Positions 1 to 6,962 of a stretch of DNA of 33,981 nt are shown here, in pieces. A program made the position numbers and the translations under genes. This DNA is from Acidimicrobiaceae bacterium. GTDB taxonomy: Bacteria > Actinomycetota > Acidimicrobiia > Acidimicrobiales > RAAP-2. Each line of letters opens with the position of its first letter. Position 1 is the first letter of the stretch. The notes below the pieces were generated by a model that had not been told where the DNA came from, did no database searches, and saw only the letters and a program-made list of their open reading frames with translations. The stretch spans positions 1 to 33,981 of the forward strand of contig PMLV01000057.1 in NCBI GenBank assembly GCA_003160635.1, in the 5' to 3' direction.

Positions 1-407
1 AGCCCATTGTCGGAGGGGCAGCGACGCCGGATGGACTCGGTTACTGGATGGTGGCGTCCGATGGGGGTGTTTTCTCGTTCGGTGATGCCACGTTTTCCGG
101 GTCGGAGGGATCCACGCATCTCAATCAGCCCATAGTGGGCATGGCCAGCGACGCAACCGGTGGCTACTGGTTGGTGGCGGCCGATGGGGGGGTATTCACG
201 TTTGGAGGGGCACCATTTTTTGGGTCGACAGGCGCGCTCGCTCTCGTCAAGCCGATAGAGGGTATTGCCGCTACCGCCGACTCCGGCGGTTACCGGATGG
301 TGGCTTCGGACGGCGGAATATTTGACTTTGGCGACGCGGGATTCTTTGGCTCCGAAGGCGGGACGCCCCTGAACCAGCCCATCGTGGGCATGACATCGGT
401 GGGGTGA
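1..407 (+). CDS. Secreted-type GYW/ASDGG repeat protein, C-terminal part
   Basis: This is the C-terminal end of a gene that begins left of the window; the frame is open from base 3. It holds three consecutive copies of a roughly 42-residue unit with the pattern PIVGMA-GYW-VASDGG-FSFGDA-F-GS, then stops shortly after the start of a fourth (PIVGMTSVG). Repeats of this style are familiar from large extracellular or cell-surface proteins of Acidimicrobiia and are probably beta-propeller-like, but I know no established function. The stop codon overlaps the GTG start of the next gene by 4 bp (GTGA), so the two are probably cotranscribed and perhaps translationally coupled. That coupling is odd, because the next gene looks like a cytoplasmic RiPP enzyme. 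Confidence 0.75.
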   Translation, partial: PIVGGAATPDGLGYWMVASDGGVFSFGDATFSGSEGSTHLNQPIVGMASDATGGYWLVAADGGVFTFGGAPFFGSTGALALVKPIEGIAATADSGGYRMVASDGGIFDFGDAGFFGSEGGTPLNQPIVGMTSVG

Positions 408-1603
408 CCGAGACTCCACACAGAGCAGTGCGTGCTCCAGCACTTCGACCTCTCGACATAGCGTATGGAATTCCTCTCGGTCTCGACCGCGTCGCCCCCT
501 TGGAGCGAAGTCGCGCACCGGTAGCACCCCTCGTTGCGTTCGAAGCCGTTCTGGCCGAAGCACTTGCGCGCCCACCATGCATGATCAGCTTCTCGGGCGG
601 CCGTGACTCGTCGGCGTTGCTGGCGGCGGCGGCTCGGATAGCCAGGCGGGAGAACCTCGACCTGCCGATCCCTGCGACACTGGTATTCCCCGGGGCGGGT
701 GATTCCAACGAGGACGGGTGGCAGTCATTTGTCCTGCGGCACCTCAAGATTACCGATTGGCTTCGTTTCGAATTTACCGACGAATTGGATGCCGTCGGGC
801 CTGTCGCCACACGGGCGCTCCTGCGCCACGGCCTCCTATGGCCTTTCAACACGCACTTTCACTTACCGATAATCGAACGGGCCAGTGGGGGAACTGTCGT
901 CACCGGATTCGGCGGAGATGAACTTGGACTCAGCCTCTTCGCGGCCAACGCTGAGCGGCTCCTGACCTCCCGAAGGCGACTTCGGTGGCGTGACCTTTTG
1001 GTCATTGGCCTGGCCTTATCGCCCCGGCCGGTGAAAGCGCTGGTCTATCGCCGCCGGTCCCGCGCCGACATAGGTGAGCTGCCCTGGCTGACCAGTGCAG
1101 GGGCGCGACAGCTGGCGAACGCCTACGGCGCCGAAGAGGGTCGCATGCCCCTCGGATGGGAGGCGAAGCTCAGGAGGACCATTTGGTGCGGCAGATACTT
1201 CCGCATCTGCCGGGATAGCTTCAGCGCACTCGGTGCATACCATGACGTCGCCGTGTTCCATCCTTTCGTCGATGGACGCGTCCTTGACGCCCTGGGCCAA
1301 GCTGGCGGGTTTGGGGGGATGGGCGATCGTACCGGGCTGATGCGACGCGTTTTCGGTGACCTCCTTCCGGCCGAATTGATCGAACGGAGAACCAAAGGGG
1401 GGTTCACGGATCCACTATGGACCGACACGGCGAAGCGATTCGCCAAAGAGTGGTCTGGCGGGGGAGTAGACCCCTCTTTGGTGGATCCCGAAGCGCTGCG
1501 CCGACATTGGGCCGGCGAAACTCGGAATCTCGTATCGACAACGCTGCTCCAAGCAGCGTGGCTCCACGATCACGCCGGAGCTGCTCGGGATATCTCCGCT
1601 TGA
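404..1603 (+). CDS. Asparagine-synthase-like PP-loop ATPase (lasso-type cyclase candidate)
   Basis: The protein has 399 residues. It carries the ATP-pyrophosphatase signature SGGRDSS at 64-70 and a GFGGDE segment at 168-173, as in the C-terminal synthetase domain of AsnB. Near the C-terminus is an ERRTKGGF segment of the kind AsnB-like proteins use to close the active site. The N-terminal Ntn-type glutaminase domain of AsnB and of most lasso cyclases (McjC type, 500-600 residues) is absent, so the enzyme should adenylate a carboxylate without handling glutamine. Next to a lasso-type precursor and a leader peptidase, the most likely role is activation of a side-chain carboxylate for macrocyclisation; another amide- or ester-forming reaction is possible. 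The GTG start overlaps the previous stop. The 3' end overlaps the convergent kinase-like gene by 34 bp. Confidence 0.8.
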   Translation: MTETPHRAVRAPALRPLDIAYGIPLGLDRVAPLERSRAPVAPLVAFEAVLAEALARPPCMISFSGGRDSSALLAAAARIARRENLDLPIPATLVFPGAGDSNEDGWQSFVLRHLKITDWLRFEFTDELDAVGPVATRALLRHGLLWPFNTHFHLPIIERASGGTVVTGFGGDELGLSLFAANAERLLTSRRRLRWRDLLVIGLALSPRPVKALVYRRRSRADIGELPWLTSAGARQLANAYGAEEGRMPLGWEAKLRRTIWCGRYFRICRDSFSALGAYHDVAVFHPFVDGRVLDALGQAGGFGGMGDRTGLMRRVFGDLLPAELIERRTKGGFTDPLWTDTAKRFAKEWSGGGVDPSLVDPEALRRHWAGETRNLVSTTLLQAAWLHDHAGAARDISA

Positions 1604-2493
1604 TGGTTTGAACCAGAGGTCAATCCGCTCAGCGCCTCGAGAAGTTGCGTCGTCGCACCGTCCATCTGCTCCCAGTCCCGAGGGCGGGCGAAGATGACCA
1701 TCGGATATTCAAGCAGGTCCAGCAAGCCGTTGGTTATCGTCCCTTCTTTGGTGAGGGCCCGATTGGAAGCAAGCGCAGCCAACCGATTCGACAGTGAAGG
1801 CGCCGGCAAGGTCACATCGTCAGCCCAGCCAAGCAGGACCCACCCTCCAAACGGGGTCTCGGAGGGTGCAGGGGGGAGGGTAACCCTCCAGCGCTCTCGC
1901 GCACCAACTACCCCTAAATACGCTCCTGCCTCAAAATGACCCGCAGCGCCCTTCCGAAGGTCGAGACAGCGGGGACCGGTATAGGCCGTGCCCCCGTTCA
2001 GAACGAGCAGGTCGTCAGCAAGGATCGGGATGTTGCGCTGGTGGAGGCACATCAACAACGAGCTCTTTCCCATCTCCCTTCCACCCAATACACCCCAGGC
2101 CATTCCTTCAAATTCGAAGGACCCGGCATGGAACGGTGCCCTATCCAGCCAATGATTAGCGATCATGCAGGTGGACGAAAGATATGGGTGGATGAGCGCG
2201 GCTGGAGAAGGGGCGTTTCGGAGGTGGAGAGTCGTACGCGCCGCTCTCCGGTCGATTGAGATATAGCCATCCGGCTGGGTGGCCAGAGCGGCTGTCTCAA
2301 GAGACCAGATCATGCCTTCCACTGCGGGATCGCCCTCGGCCAGCTGTTCCCAGCAGATCTCCCACTTCGGCCAACCGATACCAGCATCAAGCAGAAAGGC
2401 CCGCTCAAAATCCCCCCCGAGGATACTGCTTTCGATACGCAGGCCATACGCACCACGCATCGGGCTAACATCACCGCTGGGAGTGGCTTTCAT
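1570..2493 (-). CDS. HPr-kinase-like protein of a RiPP cluster
   Basis: The protein has 307 residues from the ATG at 2493; an in-frame ATG at 2460 is an alternative and neither has a strong ribosome site. It shows a P-loop, GGREMGKSS at about 137-145, followed by an ILADDLLVL segment with paired Asp at 160-161 and a GPRCLDLR segment. This is the layout of HPr serine kinase/phosphorylase-like proteins. Homologues in paeninodin-type lasso clusters phosphorylate the C-terminal serine of the precursor. The precursor here does end in Ser, so the same job is the leading inference. The gene is divergent from the precursor gene (112 bp between starts) and convergent with the cyclase gene. An unrelated P-loop role cannot be excluded. 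Confidence 0.72.
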   Translation of the reverse strand: MKATPSGDVSPMRGAYGLRIESSILGGDFERAFLLDAGIGWPKWEICWEQLAEGDPAVEGMIWSLETAALATQPDGYISIDRRAARTTLHLRNAPSPAALIHPYLSSTCMIANHWLDRAPFHAGSFEFEGMAWGVLGGREMGKSSLLMCLHQRNIPILADDLLVLNGGTAYTGPRCLDLRKGAAGHFEAGAYLGVVGARERWRVTLPPAPSETPFGGWVLLGWADDVTLPAPSLSNRLAALASNRALTKEGTITNGLLDLLEYPMVIFARPRDWEQMDGATTQLLEALSGLTSGSNHQAEISRAAPA

Positions 2494-2522
2494 GGATTTG
2501 AGTGTTTGAGCCGGACGTTGGC

Positions 2523-2552
2523 TTGTGCTGGTCTCCCGGATGTGGTTAAGTA
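2523..2552 (+). promoter_or_regulatory. Candidate promoter of the precursor gene
   Basis: TTGTGC at 2523-2528 and TAAGTA at 2547-2552 are 18 bp apart, in the short divergent gap between the kinase-like gene and the precursor gene. Initiation just downstream would give a leader of about 45 nt. The hexamers are imperfect, so this is only a suggestion. Confidence 0.28.
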
Positions 2553-2605
2553 TAGACCGGGAAGAGGGTGCAAGTAGACATCCAGACTTGAAGGAGGAGT
2601 TGTAC

Positions 2606-2758
2606 ATGGCGCTATATGAGACACCGACAATCACAGAACTCGGATCAGTTCAGGATCTGACTCTGATGCCGATTATTCACAAGAACGCCGGAAGCGGCGA
2701 CGTCATCGTGATCGCGGGCCAGGCCCCCGACCCGGTGCCTGGCAACGGCCTTTCCTGA
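2606..2758 (+). CDS. RiPP precursor peptide with lasso-type leader
   Basis: The precursor has 50 residues. The ATG at 2606 is chosen because a near-perfect ribosome site, AAGGAGGAG at 2591-2599, sits 6 nt upstream; a longer frame back to 2525 has no such support. The leader reads MALYETPTITELGSVQDLT and matches the lasso pattern YxxPx(L/I)xxxGxxxxxT, with Tyr4, Pro7, Ile9, Gly13 and Thr19. If cleavage follows the usual rule of Thr at -2, the core would start at Met21. The following 30 residues hold Asp only at 32 and 42 and no Glu, so no acidic residue falls at core position 7-9 from Met21, nor 7-9 from any Gly. The last residue is Ser50, a possible target of the adjacent HPr-kinase-like protein. 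The final structure cannot be read from the sequence. Confidence 0.85.
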   Translation: MALYETPTITELGSVQDLTLMPIIHKNAGSGDVIVIAGQAPDPVPGNGLS

Positions 2759-2799
2759 GCCCCTAGCCGAGGGCGGGTCATTCGCCCTCGGGTAGGGCT
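2759..2799 (+). terminator. Attenuator-type hairpin after the precursor gene
   Basis: Arms at 2761-2775 and 2783-2797 match at 14 of 15 positions around a 7-nt loop (GGTCATT), one base pair short of perfect. The hairpin starts 2 nt after the precursor stop. Only a short CTT follows, so it may be a partial terminator or an mRNA-stabilising stem. Such an element between precursor and enzymes would give more precursor transcript than enzyme transcript. Confidence 0.6.
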
Positions 2800-2952
2800 T
2801 AACCAGGTCAGTCCACACCAAAGACCCCCTTCCCGATTCTTGGGAACCGGGGAATGAATAACAATGGGCTGGGCCAAATTCGGGTTTTGCCGCGGGTGAT
2901 CAGGAAAAGACGTAGCATTTTCGTCTCAAGAGCATCGCGTGGGACACATGTA

Positions 2953-3720
2953 ATGAGTGTTACGCGTAGTTCCAGGCGCGGCTCTATTTCGACCCTGGTA
3001 AATGACGTAGTCTGTGCTCCGGCGCCTTCGGGTGGCAGCGTGTTGCTTCACGTCCCGAGTGGGACATATCTGAAGCTCGATCCGACTGCGGACCGTATTG
3101 TCAATCTGCTTGGGGAGCATGGCGATGTACAAGAGGTCGCACTTACCCTAGCGACCCGTTTTTCGATTTCTGTCGAACAAGCTGAAGCCGATGTCACAGC
3201 AGTTGTGGAAACCCTCCGAAATCTGAGGGCTTCTCGCAGCAGCGATGCACGGCGGCCTCCGATCCGAGGTGTGCTCAATGCCTTCCGAGAGTGGCGGGCA
3301 CTCCCACTGCTACTGCAGGCGGCCGTGATAAAGGTGGTCATCACGGTCGTTGTGCTTGAAACTGCGCTCCGATTGCTTGACCTTCGCAGGCTTGCGGCCC
3401 TTATGCGGGTACCTCTGGCCCCCGGGGCATCCGACCTTCCCAACGATCGCGACGACGATACGAGCATCATGTCGCCCAGCGAACGGCGTTCGTATTGGGC
3501 CACAGGATGGGTACTCGATCGGTGGATTTTTCCGGGCACATGCCTTCGTCGGGCTCTGATCGCCGGGTATTTTCTGCGCCACCATCAACCGGTGCTTCGG
3601 CTAGGACTCATTGGTGACGGGAGCACGACGCACGCCTGGATTGAGGCCAAGGGAATAGCGTTCAATTCCGCCCCAGTAACCGGAATGTTCGCCGTGCCTA
3701 ATTTTGATGCCGCCACATAG
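2953..3720 (+). CDS. Fused PqqD-like RRE and transglutaminase-like leader peptidase (lasso B1-B2)
   Basis: The protein has 255 residues from the ATG at 2953. An in-frame ATG at 2854 would add a basic 33-residue extension outside any recognisable domain, so the shorter form is preferred. Residues about 12-92 look like a PqqD-type RiPP recognition element (LLHVPSGTYLKLDPTADRIV, then a helical segment), which should bind the precursor leader. Residues about 115-255 look like the lasso B2 cysteine peptidase, with Cys197 in FPGTCLRRA and His227 in THAWIEAKG. The Asn-Asp that usually follows the His motif reads Asn-Ser here, so the third catalytic residue may be displaced. The role inferred is leader recognition and removal. 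In most actinobacterial lasso clusters B1 and B2 are separate proteins. Confidence 0.78.
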   Translation: MSVTRSSRRGSISTLVNDVVCAPAPSGGSVLLHVPSGTYLKLDPTADRIVNLLGEHGDVQEVALTLATRFSISVEQAEADVTAVVETLRNLRASRSSDARRPPIRGVLNAFREWRALPLLLQAAVIKVVITVVVLETALRLLDLRRLAALMRVPLAPGASDLPNDRDDDTSIMSPSERRSYWATGWVLDRWIFPGTCLRRALIAGYFLRHHQPVLRLGLIGDGSTTHAWIEAKGIAFNSAPVTGMFAVPNFDAAT

Positions 3721-3724
3721 GTTG

Positions 3725-4906
3725 ATGGTCATGGCCGATTCGATTGCTTACTTTGATCAGCTCGGAGGCCTGGTCGATCAGCGTTGGACCGCGAAGGGGC
3801 GACGGCCCGAACATTTGGCCGAGGTGGCCGCGAGCGCCTTGGGCGAGGTGCCCGTTCCCGACGACCTAACGCCGGCCTCCATCCTTGGGATGCTGGCGCT
3901 CGGAACGGCACTCCCCAAACAGCGATCGTCGGCGGATCAGTTCGGCCAGCCGCCGGCTGTCATGTACAAGAGTCCAGATCTCGAAATTCAAGCGCTCACA
4001 TGGATGGAGGGCACCACCGCCATTCACCAGCATGGATTCGACGGGGCGTTTCGCGTACTGGCCGGTTCGAGCCTTCATGTGGAGCATGCGTTCGAACAGG
4101 CCGAGTCGATGGCGGATGGGCATCTCGTGACAGGGCAGCTGGCCACAGGTGAACCGGAGATCTTGTGGCCAGGCGCTGTTCGTCCCATCGTGGGCGGCTC
4201 GGACTTCATCCACGCCCTGTTCCATCTTGAGCGTCCCTCTGTCACCATCGTCGTGCGCAACAAGTCCTCCGAATTGCCATTCCCGCAATATACGTACCGG
4301 CTTCCTGGCATCGGGCTCGACGAATTTCACACGGACGACCGCATGCTGATGCGGCTGCGCGCCCTCCATTCATTGCGGCGAATCGATCGTGGGGCTGCGG
4401 CCGAGGTCGCACTCGATGTGATTCGGTCTCAGGACTTGTGGACCGGATTCAAAGTGTGTGACTACTGGGCCTATAACGCCGACGACGGCCCCGAACTCCA
4501 AGCCATGATTGAGGAGCTTGGTCGCCACGCCGCACCAATGGCCGAGCTCTTGCAGCCGATGTTCGCCGAGGAGATGCGCCGCAGCCGGATTCTGGCCCGC
4601 CGGGGGATGCTGAGCGAACAGGATCACCGGCTCTTTCTGGCCCTGATCGTGAACCTGCCCGATCGCCACTCCATCCACGCCGCTGTCGCACAGCTCTATC
4701 CCGAAGACGACCCCGACAACGTGATCCTTCGCTGGGTGAAGGAGCTGGCCTCGCCTGCGTATCGGGGAATGTCGGGCCTGAGCCTCGGACCTGAACAGCT
4801 CGTGGTGTTGCAAGCCAAATTGGCTGATGGCGGCTCCGACGATGCCCTCGGCGAGGTGGCCAGTCAGTGGAATCCGCCATCCCTGCTGCAGAAGCTCTTC
4901 GTCTGA
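3725..4906 (+). CDS. Cupin-like protein of the RiPP cluster, function unknown
   Basis: The protein has 393 residues if started at the ATG at 3725; in-frame ATGs at 3704, 3707 and 3731 are alternatives, the first two overlapping the previous gene. Residues 96-118 (GTTAIHQHGFDGAFRVLAG and on) resemble cupin motif 1 with His101 and His103 and no following Glu, as in cysteine-dioxygenase-like cupins. A second motif-like stretch, SDFIHALFHL, offers His163 or His167. These could hold one metal ion. The C-terminal half (about 200-393) is helical-looking and unrecognised. Immediate adjacency to the leader peptidase gene suggests a tailoring or maturation step, perhaps an oxidation. A sensor or sugar-binding role is also possible. 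No substrate can be named. Confidence 0.6.
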   Translation: MVMADSIAYFDQLGGLVDQRWTAKGRRPEHLAEVAASALGEVPVPDDLTPASILGMLALGTALPKQRSSADQFGQPPAVMYKSPDLEIQALTWMEGTTAIHQHGFDGAFRVLAGSSLHVEHAFEQAESMADGHLVTGQLATGEPEILWPGAVRPIVGGSDFIHALFHLERPSVTIVVRNKSSELPFPQYTYRLPGIGLDEFHTDDRMLMRLRALHSLRRIDRGAAAEVALDVIRSQDLWTGFKVCDYWAYNADDGPELQAMIEELGRHAAPMAELLQPMFAEEMRRSRILARRGMLSEQDHRLFLALIVNLPDRHSIHAAVAQLYPEDDPDNVILRWVKELASPAYRGMSGLSLGPEQLVVLQAKLADGGSDDALGEVASQWNPPSLLQKLFV

Positions 4907-4933
4907 ATCCGTATAGCTGTGGGGATGCGCACC

Positions 4934-5647
4934 TCACAACCTACGAAAAATCACGTCCAGCGTTTCCACGTTGTCGATTCTTGTGTTGTCAGGCCCATAG
5001 AGTGGCGTTCCTCGAGCATCTGCAGCGCTTCGAGGTCGCCGTAGCACAACTTCGAATGCACCACTCACTTTGATGTCACCAAATCGGAAGTTGCTGTGCT
5101 CAATGACCAGGTAGCCACCGACCTTGACGCAACGCGCCAAGTCCGCTGCCGTGGGCTCGAACGCAAAAAAGGAGAGCCGATGCCCGCAAGATGGCGCCTG
5201 CTGTGCGCCGAGGTCGCCGTGGCGGAGAACAGCCATGCAGAGGACGACATCGTAGGAGGCCGATGCCTCAGTGGTGGTACTGCCGGCCTGGCGGAACGAC
5301 ATGCGATCGTCTCGTGAGCGGCGCTGCCTGCGCCGACAGGCTCGTACGTTCCCCGCGCTGATGTCGATGCCCGTAATCGACGCTGACGGAAAATATTGCC
5401 GGAGGGTGAAGACTTCGTCCCCGACCGAGCAACCAAAGGACAGCAACCGAACATCTGGGCCGTCGCGTAGCTGCTCCTGAAGAAAGCGGAACAGCTCGGG
5501 GTATCGGTCGAGCGAGGTATCGTTGTGCGGCTGGAAGAGGTTGTGGGGCCGACGCAGTCGGAGGTACCACGACCTGCGAACCCGCGGAACGACGATAACG
5601 TCTCGCACCAGGCGACCGGCTCCGAAGACCCTTGCCGGAGTGCGCAT
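4934..5647 (-). CDS. Class I SAM-dependent methyltransferase-like protein
   Basis: The protein has 237 residues. LLSFGCSVGDEVFTLRQYFP at about 68-87 followed by TGIDIS is the glycine-rich SAM-binding motif and acidic strand-2 end of class I methyltransferases. A YDVVLCMAVL segment fits motif IV, and VKVGGYLVIEHSNFRF fits the later strands. The 27-bp gap to the convergent cupin-like gene suggests it may serve the RiPP locus, for example as an O- or N-methyltransferase, but that is inferred from position only. No good ribosome site is visible before the ATG at 5647. Confidence 0.6.
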   Translation of the reverse strand: MRTPARVFGAGRLVRDVIVVPRVRRSWYLRLRRPHNLFQPHNDTSLDRYPELFRFLQEQLRDGPDVRLLSFGCSVGDEVFTLRQYFPSASITGIDISAGNVRACRRRQRRSRDDRMSFRQAGSTTTEASASYDVVLCMAVLRHGDLGAQQAPSCGHRLSFFAFEPTAADLARCVKVGGYLVIEHSNFRFGDIKVSGAFEVVLRRPRSAADARGTPLYGPDNTRIDNVETLDVIFRRL

Positions 5648-5739
5648 CGCGTGATGGTAGCTCCCGAGCGCCGGATCCGACCGTAGCTTGGATGAGGCAT
5701 CAGTGAGTCAACGGCCATCACTCCCGGGGCGTCGCGCGG

Positions 5740-6018
5740 TTACCGCCGCTGACCCGTCAGTTCATGCTCGGGCGAGCCGTGAGCGCTCTCGGTTTCCACT
5801 CGTGCCGTGCTCCGCTGTCCTGTCGCGAGAAGACCAGATTGATACCGAAAGAGGTCCGTTGCGCACTCCAGGCACAAGCGACCGTACGCAGCTACTGAAT
5901 GTGAACGTTTTCGGCGCCTTCGACCAACCTTGCCTACGACGCCACGCCAGCCGCACCGATGACATACCCCATGTCGCCGATCATGGCTCCGGGTCGCTCT
6001 GTTCGCAGGGTCGCTCAT
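5740..6018 (-). CDS. Small zinc-finger-like protein
   Basis: The protein has 92 residues from the ATG at 6018, with GGGAG 4 nt upstream; a GTG three bases earlier is an alternative. It contains VCHRCGWRG followed about 26 residues later by LCLECATDL, that is two CxxC pairs separated by a very basic stretch (KVGRRRRKRSHS). This looks like a zinc-ribbon or treble-clef finger that could bind nucleic acid. The C-terminal third is low-complexity and unrecognised. The start signal, a perfect TATAAT about 70 bp upstream and the paired CxxC motifs together make it more than a chance reading frame. I do not recognise a named family. Confidence 0.5.
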   Translation of the reverse strand: MSDPANRATRSHDRRHGVCHRCGWRGVVGKVGRRRRKRSHSVAAYGRLCLECATDLFRYQSGLLATGQRSTARVETESAHGSPEHELTGQRR

Positions 6019-6086
6019 CACACTCCCTTCGAGGGATGTCTTCCGGATTCCGCACCCCCCTGAATCGTATCCATATAACTCCGATC

Positions 6087-6092
6087 ATTATA
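6087..6092 (-). promoter_or_regulatory. Candidate -10 element of the zinc-finger-like gene
   Basis: On the minus strand the bases read TATAAT, about 70 bp before the ATG at 6018. No convincing -35 hexamer is seen at 16-18 bp, so the promoter may be activator-dependent or the match may be chance. Confidence 0.35.
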
Positions 6093-6294
6093 GTCGTATT
6101 TTGCCCCGAGTGAGTTCACCCCACTGAAGCATTCGGCCGCTACGCTCAATCCCAGATTGGGAAAGTCGTAGCTGAGCTTGAGGGGCGGAGAGTTCGTACT
6201 TTCCGATGTGCAGCTCCGGAATTTTCGTGGCGGCATGATTCCGAGTAAGATCTCCAAAAAACAGGAGACGCGTTTTGCCTGTCCAGGGGCCCAA

Positions 6295-6957
6295 ATGACG
6301 AGTGCGGCACCCGAACCGGCCGACGACGACCACGTCGCCGCCAATTTGATCGCGTCGCTCGCCGGCGAGCGTCTGCTCGCGCTCCGGTCTTCCGGCCTGG
6401 CGGGGACCCACCTCAAGGATGCGGGGGATCGTTCCTCTCACATGCTCATCATGGAAGAGCTGGTCCAGCGATTTCCCGATGACGGCGTACTGTCCGAGGA
6501 GGGTATCGACGGTGTGGCTTGCGTGGATCGGCGTCGGGTATGGATCATCGACCCTCTTGACGGCACGTGCGAGTTCACCCTCGGAACCGGCGGGCCATTG
6601 TCCTCACTGAGCGAGCTCGACAGGCCTCCTCGGGTCCTGGTCAGCCGTACTCGCCCGACAGAGCACGCCCTTCTCCTTGCCGAGCGCTTGGGGGGTGAGC
6701 TGATACCGATGGGCTCAGCGGGAGCAAAAGCAATGGCCGTTGTGCTCGGAGAAGCCGATGTCTACGCCCATTCGGGCGGACAGTACGAGTGGGACACGGC
6801 TGCCCCGGTGGCAGTCGCAGCCAGTGCGGGGCTCCACGTATCGCGACTTGACGGCTCCCCCCTGGAGTACAACAGACCGGATCCGTGGTCTCCGGACGTT
6901 CTGGTGTGCCGCCCCGAACTGGCCGCAGACGTGATCGCTATTCGTCGAGCGGCCTGA
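6295..6957 (+). CDS. cysQ: CysQ-like 3'(2'),5'-bisphosphate nucleotidase, internally shortened
   Basis: The protein has 220 residues from the ATG at 6295, with AGGGG 6 nt upstream. Family members hydrolyse PAP or PAPS in sulfate assimilation. Visible marks are the inositol-monophosphatase metal motif WIIDPLDGT, the [10 protein letters not shown] segment, the second metal motif [11 protein letters not shown] and a CysQ-type end ([19 protein letters not shown]). Between DPLDGTCEF and the [12 protein letters not shown] strand only about 18 residues remain. Actinobacterial CysQ proteins have roughly 55-60 there, including a DDWAVHVAL core strand. About 40 residues therefore seem to be missing in frame, so activity is doubtful even though the frame is intact. 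It lies 5 bp upstream of cysD in the same operon. Confidence 0.8.
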   Translation: MTSAAPEPADDDHVAANLIASLAGERLLALRSSGLAGTHLKDAGDRSSHMLIMEELVQRFPDDGVLSEEGIDGVACVDRRRVWIIDPLDGTCEFTLGTGGPLSSLSELDRPPRVLVSRTRPTEHALLLAERLGGELIPMGSAGAKAMAVVLGEADVYAHSGGQYEWDTAAPVAVAASAGLHVSRLDGSPLEYNRPDPWSPDVLVCRPELAADVIAIRRAA

Positions 6958-6962
6958 GCGAT

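Noticed and set aside
2525-2605. N-terminal extension of the precursor
   Set aside because: The strong ribosome site at 2591-2599 and the leader pattern both fix the start at 2606.
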